In this document: positions 5,078-7,475 of the stretch, piece after piece | How the letters are laid out: every line of letters starts with the position of its first letter | How positions within the stretch are numbered: the stretch's first letter is position 1 | Assembly (NCBI GenBank): GCA_947259425.1 | Contig: CAMYMO010000408.1 | Location: forward strand, 1-7,475 | Direction of reading: 5' to 3' | Length of the DNA: 7,475 nucleotides | Origin: an uncultured Ectothiorhodospiraceae bacterium | Lineage (GTDB): Bacteria; Pseudomonadota; Gammaproteobacteria; UBA6429; Thiohalophilaceae | The notes under the pieces: model-generated | What the model was told of the DNA's origin: nothing | Database searches by the model: none | What the model saw: only the letters and a program-made list of their open reading frames with translations | Position numbers and translations under genes: made by a program

Positions 5078-6619
5078 CTATTTTTGCTGCATTAATTTTT
5101 CCATTAATGAAACAGGTCGGTCTTCAATACGTTTTCCATCATGGTAAAACACCACCAGTTCGAGTGGACCGGAGTTGGTCGCCTTGTAAGCTACATTGTC
5201 CGGGCTAATGGTGTAACGACCTATCATCTTCTCGGTCGGCCACTCGATATCAGTATAGGCCAGGTACACCAGTTGTGAGCAGACAATTTTGTCAGTGGTT
5301 TCAACGTTAAAGTTAAAGTCGTATTCTTTTCCAACCTGTCGTAAGGTCCGTATCACTCGCGCAGCGGTTTCCTGTTTGCTTCGTTTGGGATCACGTATAA
5401 TAGCCGCATCATCAACGTTCATGAAATGCGCCAGTGAATTCATTTCAACTCCACTGCGTAAAGCCTCAACGACACCTTGTGAGTTCACGATTTGTGAATG
5501 AAAAGATTTAACGATTGGGTGTTCCCAGATACCCAGGTCTTTTAATTCAGCTTCCGTTCCCACCCAGATAGCGGCATGCCCCCAATGTCCAGGGATCATT
5601 TTATCGGTTAATCGAAACGGGGTTTTTTCTAATAATATGTCACCGGCCCTAAGATGTTCTGTTAGATAATCATGACTCATGTCATCTTGATATAGCTTAC
5701 CTTTGCGCTCTTCGACCAGGCCCATGAGGTTACCAAAGACTTTACTGACTTCATTCACGGTCACGCGTTTGAATTCAATAAGTTCATCGGTTAATTCAGC
5801 GCTGGCCTGTTCGGCCTGTCGATCCTGGAAACCATCAATGGTGGCATCACGCATTACCGGATAGGATGGGCTTTGTTTTATTAACGTGCTTAAGTAATTC
5901 GCATTGGCATCTTTGCTAAGGCGAGCTTCAAAACCTGGAGTGTGCGCATCGAAGTAAACAATCTCGTTATTGACATGCATGACGTTGGAAATATTGAACA
6001 TGGTATCCGTGACCGCATTGAGCTGATCTTCCTGTCGCCCATAGCCGAGGTCACTTTGGTTTAAAAACTGTCGAATGCGATCATGTTCATTTAAAATTGA
6101 TGCGGTAGTGAAATACGTATCGTACAACATCAGGGTTGCCGATAACGCCAGCATCGTGCCCTTGTATCGCGTAAAGTTATCGATTGGCGGCAGGCCCTTA
6201 TCAGCCATCACCGGTTTGCTGGCTTGTAACCAGCATTCATTTCTGGCCACCACCCCGACTACCTGGTCACTCAGTTCCAGACCTCGGGACATGCCTTTGT
6301 TTAGGCTATCGAGCATATGAGGAGGAATGGCCTCATCACGTCCGATGTTGTCGGTGATCCAGTTGGTCAGTTTGAGCGCCTTTTCTCTCGCCACCAACAC
6401 CTCTTCCATTAATTCCTGGTAGTGTTGTATTTCACTGTCTAGTTTTTGGTTTAATAAGGCCGTACTGCCGTTCGCCTCAGACAATCGTGCCCAGCAATAT
6501 TGATGGTCGTGCTCGTGATTTTTACGGGTGATCAGGCGGTCGGTTGCGCAGCCCGATACAAAAAAAACCAGAATACCCAGCGTTATCAAATTTAGACATT
6601 TTTTAGTATTGATCTTCAT
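5078..6619 (-). CDS. Lipoprotein with C-terminal YiiX-like permuted papain (C92/NlpC-P60 superfamily) domain
   Basis: The 513-residue protein starts with a lipoprotein signal, hydrophobic to VSGC (lipid-accepting Cys24), with Ala at +2, which predicts outer-membrane sorting. Residues about 45-320 are mainly helical, with charged heptad-like stretches (about 55-85, 265-310), and match no family I know. Residues about 322-495 form the catalytic-type domain: LRAGDILLEK (323-332), then WGHAAIWVG with His348, then VVEALRSGV with Glu386, then IVCSQLVYLAY with Cys447. His before Cys is the circularly permuted order of YiiX/YaeF-type amidases, and all three candidate residues are present, so it is probably active. 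The family is thought to cleave amide or ester bonds in peptides or lipids; the substrate here is unknown. AAGGA stands 6 nt before the ATG and an in-frame TAG precedes it, which fixes the start. It is divergent from the YbaK-like gene and separated by 181 bp from the gene downstream. Confidence 0.92.
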   Translation of the reverse strand: MKINTKKCLNLITLGILVFFVSGCATDRLITRKNHEHDHQYCWARLSEANGSTALLNQKLDSEIQHYQELMEEVLVAREKALKLTNWITDNIGRDEAIPPHMLDSLNKGMSRGLELSDQVVGVVARNECWLQASKPVMADKGLPPIDNFTRYKGTMLALSATLMLYDTYFTTASILNEHDRIRQFLNQSDLGYGRQEDQLNAVTDTMFNISNVMHVNNEIVYFDAHTPGFEARLSKDANANYLSTLIKQSPSYPVMRDATIDGFQDRQAEQASAELTDELIEFKRVTVNEVSKVFGNLMGLVEERKGKLYQDDMSHDYLTEHLRAGDILLEKTPFRLTDKMIPGHWGHAAIWVGTEAELKDLGIWEHPIVKSFHSQIVNSQGVVEALRSGVEMNSLAHFMNVDDAAIIRDPKRSKQETAARVIRTLRQVGKEYDFNFNVETTDKIVCSQLVYLAYTDIEWPTEKMIGRYTISPDNVAYKATNSGPLELVVFYHDGKRIEDRPVSLMEKLMQQK

Positions 6620-6669
6620 CTAACATCCTTATTTTTTCTAATCTTAACCTATTTCAAGTCTATATTGAA

Positions 6670-6697
6670 AAAATAGTAAACCGGGAGAGCGTGACAA
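6670..6697 (-). promoter_or_regulatory. Weak candidate promoter of the YiiX-like lipoprotein gene
   Basis: The minus strand has TTGTCA at 6697-6692 and TATTTT at 6675-6670, spaced by 16 bp. The start point would be about 45 nt before the ATG. The -35 matches five of six consensus bases and the -10 four of six. Confidence 0.35.
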
Positions 6698-6819
6698 GGC
6701 ATCTTTAAAATTCTGTTTATGCAAAGCGCCACAGTCAGTGCCAAACAATCACTTAGCGCCATTGTTCGCACAATAAATAGACGATTTTGAATCTGTGTCA
6801 TTTCGTAACATTGTGTGTA

Positions 6820-6847
6820 TTGTACTTTGGCCATGAATAAATATAAT
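6820..6847 (+). promoter_or_regulatory. Candidate promoter of the YbaK-like gene
   Basis: A perfect -10 TATAAT is at 6842-6847, with a poor -35 TTGTAC at 6820-6825 and a 16-bp spacer. The leader would be nearly 100 nt. Confidence 0.4.
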
Positions 6848-6896
6848 CAAGCCTATAGCACTTACAATAATTTTTTCATCGTAAAATTTAGCTGAA

Positions 6897-6926
6897 ATCA
6901 AACCTGATCATCTGCTCATGTTTGAT
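6897..6926 (+). repeat. 7-bp inverted repeat in the YbaK-like gene leader
   Basis: ATCAAAC (6897-6903) and GTTTGAT (6920-6926) flank a 16-nt segment that itself contains the palindrome TGATCA. It ends 15 bp before the ribosome site, so it could be a leader hairpin or an operator. Chance occurrence is not excluded. Confidence 0.35.
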
Positions 6927-6940
6927 ATTACCTAGCCTAC

Positions 6941-6946
6941 AGGAGG
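6941..6946 (+). promoter_or_regulatory. Ribosome binding site AGGAGG that fixes the YbaK-like gene start
   Basis: A perfect Shine-Dalgarno core lies 5 nt before the ATG at 6952. The frame is open back to a TTG at 6922, but that codon lies upstream of this site and has none of its own. Confidence 0.8.
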
Positions 6947-6951
6947 TTCGC

Positions 6952-7419
6952 ATGTCGATGACAACCATGCTCCAAAAGTATTTACTCCAGAACGATATAA
7001 CTTTCGAAATCCTGCCCAAACCTTCTAACTCAAACCGCTTAGGCTCAACCCGTTGCACCCATGTTAAGGGCCATCTGATCGCCAAGCCTGTCATTTTTGA
7101 AGATAAAACCGGTTATCTCATGGCCGTCGTGCCTGCTGATGAGCGCGTCAAAGTGAGTAAGCTGAATCAATTACTTAACCGTAATATGTCGCTCGCCAAC
7201 GAAGATGATCTACGTAATCTGTTTACGGATTGTGATTCGGGTGTCATCCCGCCAATTGGATCGGCTTACGGCATCCAGAGCATCATTGATGACGATTTAT
7301 TGCGTTGTAGTGATATCTACTTTGATACCGGTGATCATAACGAGCTAATTCACATAAAAGGTCGCGACTTTCATCGGCTAATGGAAGGGGCGCCTCACTC
7401 GAAAATCAGTCTGCATTAA
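6952..7419 (+). CDS. YbaK/EbsC-type aminoacyl-tRNA deacylase (editing domain) protein
   Basis: The 155-residue protein fits a single stand-alone YbaK/aminoacyl-tRNA-editing domain in length and layout. The N-terminal helix (MLQKYLLQNDITFEIL) is followed by a strand-rich core: HLIAKPVIFE with Lys45 at the position of the conserved family lysine, then YLMAVVPADERVKVSKLNQLL (split as 55-75), and GVIPPIGSAYG at 97-107, the family's G-x-x-x-P-x-G signature. By family knowledge such proteins hydrolyse mischarged tRNAs (for example Cys- or Ala-tRNAPro) in the cytoplasm; which tRNA is cleared cannot be told here. The opening residues and the DCDSG/SDIYFDTGDHNE surroundings are typical of a gammaproteobacterial subgroup. 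It is the only plus-strand gene and stops 56 bp before the window's edge, with no clear terminator seen after it. Confidence 0.88.
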   Translation: MSMTTMLQKYLLQNDITFEILPKPSNSNRLGSTRCTHVKGHLIAKPVIFEDKTGYLMAVVPADERVKVSKLNQLLNRNMSLANEDDLRNLFTDCDSGVIPPIGSAYGIQSIIDDDLLRCSDIYFDTGDHNELIHIKGRDFHRLMEGAPHSKISLH

Positions 7420-7475
7420 ATCTAGCTAACGCTTATGCTGGTCGGTTTATGCCGCTAACCGGCGATGCTCCATGA

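Larger units (their letters stand above)
6620..6951. other. 332-bp divergent intergenic region
   Basis: This A+T-rich gap separates the divergent lipoprotein and YbaK-like genes and should hold both promoters. I see a candidate on each strand (6670-6697 minus; 6820-6847 plus), a 7-bp inverted repeat in the YbaK leader (6897-6926), and the two ribosome sites. A 61-codon minus-strand frame across 6649-6834 has no ribosome site and an odd composition, and I do not consider it a gene. Confidence 0.7.

Noticed and set aside
6649..6834. 61-codon minus-strand frame in the divergent intergenic region
   Set aside because: It has no ribosome site, no recognisable domain and lies across the likely promoters of two genes.
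6922..6951. Longer N-terminus for the YbaK-like protein from a TTG
   Set aside because: The AGGAGG at 6941-6946 lies inside this extension and is ideally placed for the ATG at 6952.
7420..7475. Start or end of another gene at the right edge
   Set aside because: Only very short frames are open (such as ATG at 7449 to TGA at 7475), with no ribosome site; too little sequence to call anything.

Overview
The window looks like a moderate-GC gammaproteobacterial chromosome segment. This rests on the protein types (an IorAB-type molybdenum hydroxylase with a Tat signal, a Sec lipoprotein with a YiiX-like permuted papain domain, an AsmA-like inner-membrane protein, a YbaK-type tRNA-editing domain) and on the dispersed palindromic repeats between genes. 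No rRNA, tRNA, CRISPR array, transposase or integrase is visible. Genus cannot be decided from the sequence alone.

Layout: six genes lie on the minus strand and one on the plus strand. Read in transcription order from the right, the minus-strand genes are: a 513-residue lipoprotein with a C-terminal permuted papain-like (YiiX/C92) domain (6619-5078); a membrane-anchored AsmA-like protein ending in a TolA-like Ala/Lys/Glu coiled coil (4896-4036); a single-pass membrane protein with a conserved-looking periplasmic domain of unknown function (3777-3091); an A+T-rich secreted orphan (2756-1791); and a translationally coupled pair, the [2Fe-2S] small subunit (1656-1177) and the molybdopterin-binding large subunit (1177 to the left edge, truncated). 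On the plus strand a YbaK-like protein (6952-7419) is divergent from the lipoprotein gene.

Only the two hydroxylase subunits form an evident operon (overlapping stop and start). The other minus-strand genes are separated by 134-334 bp and are probably separate units, although the three rightmost all encode envelope-facing proteins. The intergenic spaces are rich in structure. The 2757-3090 gap holds a perfect 41-bp tandem duplication, each copy able to fold into a bulged hairpin, plus one arm of a diverged ~88-bp inverted repeat whose other arm (3842-3929) lies upstream of the neighbouring gene. Hairpins lie on both sides of the AsmA-like gene.

The hydroxylase probably acts in the periplasm: the large subunit has a twin-arginine signal (and a possible lipobox), the small subunit has none and would be co-exported with it. 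I see no clear-cut new multi-gene system. The strongest candidates for follow-up are the repeat mosaic around 2757-3930 and the uncharacterised envelope proteins, above all the YiiX-like lipoprotein with its ~300-residue unassigned N-terminal region.
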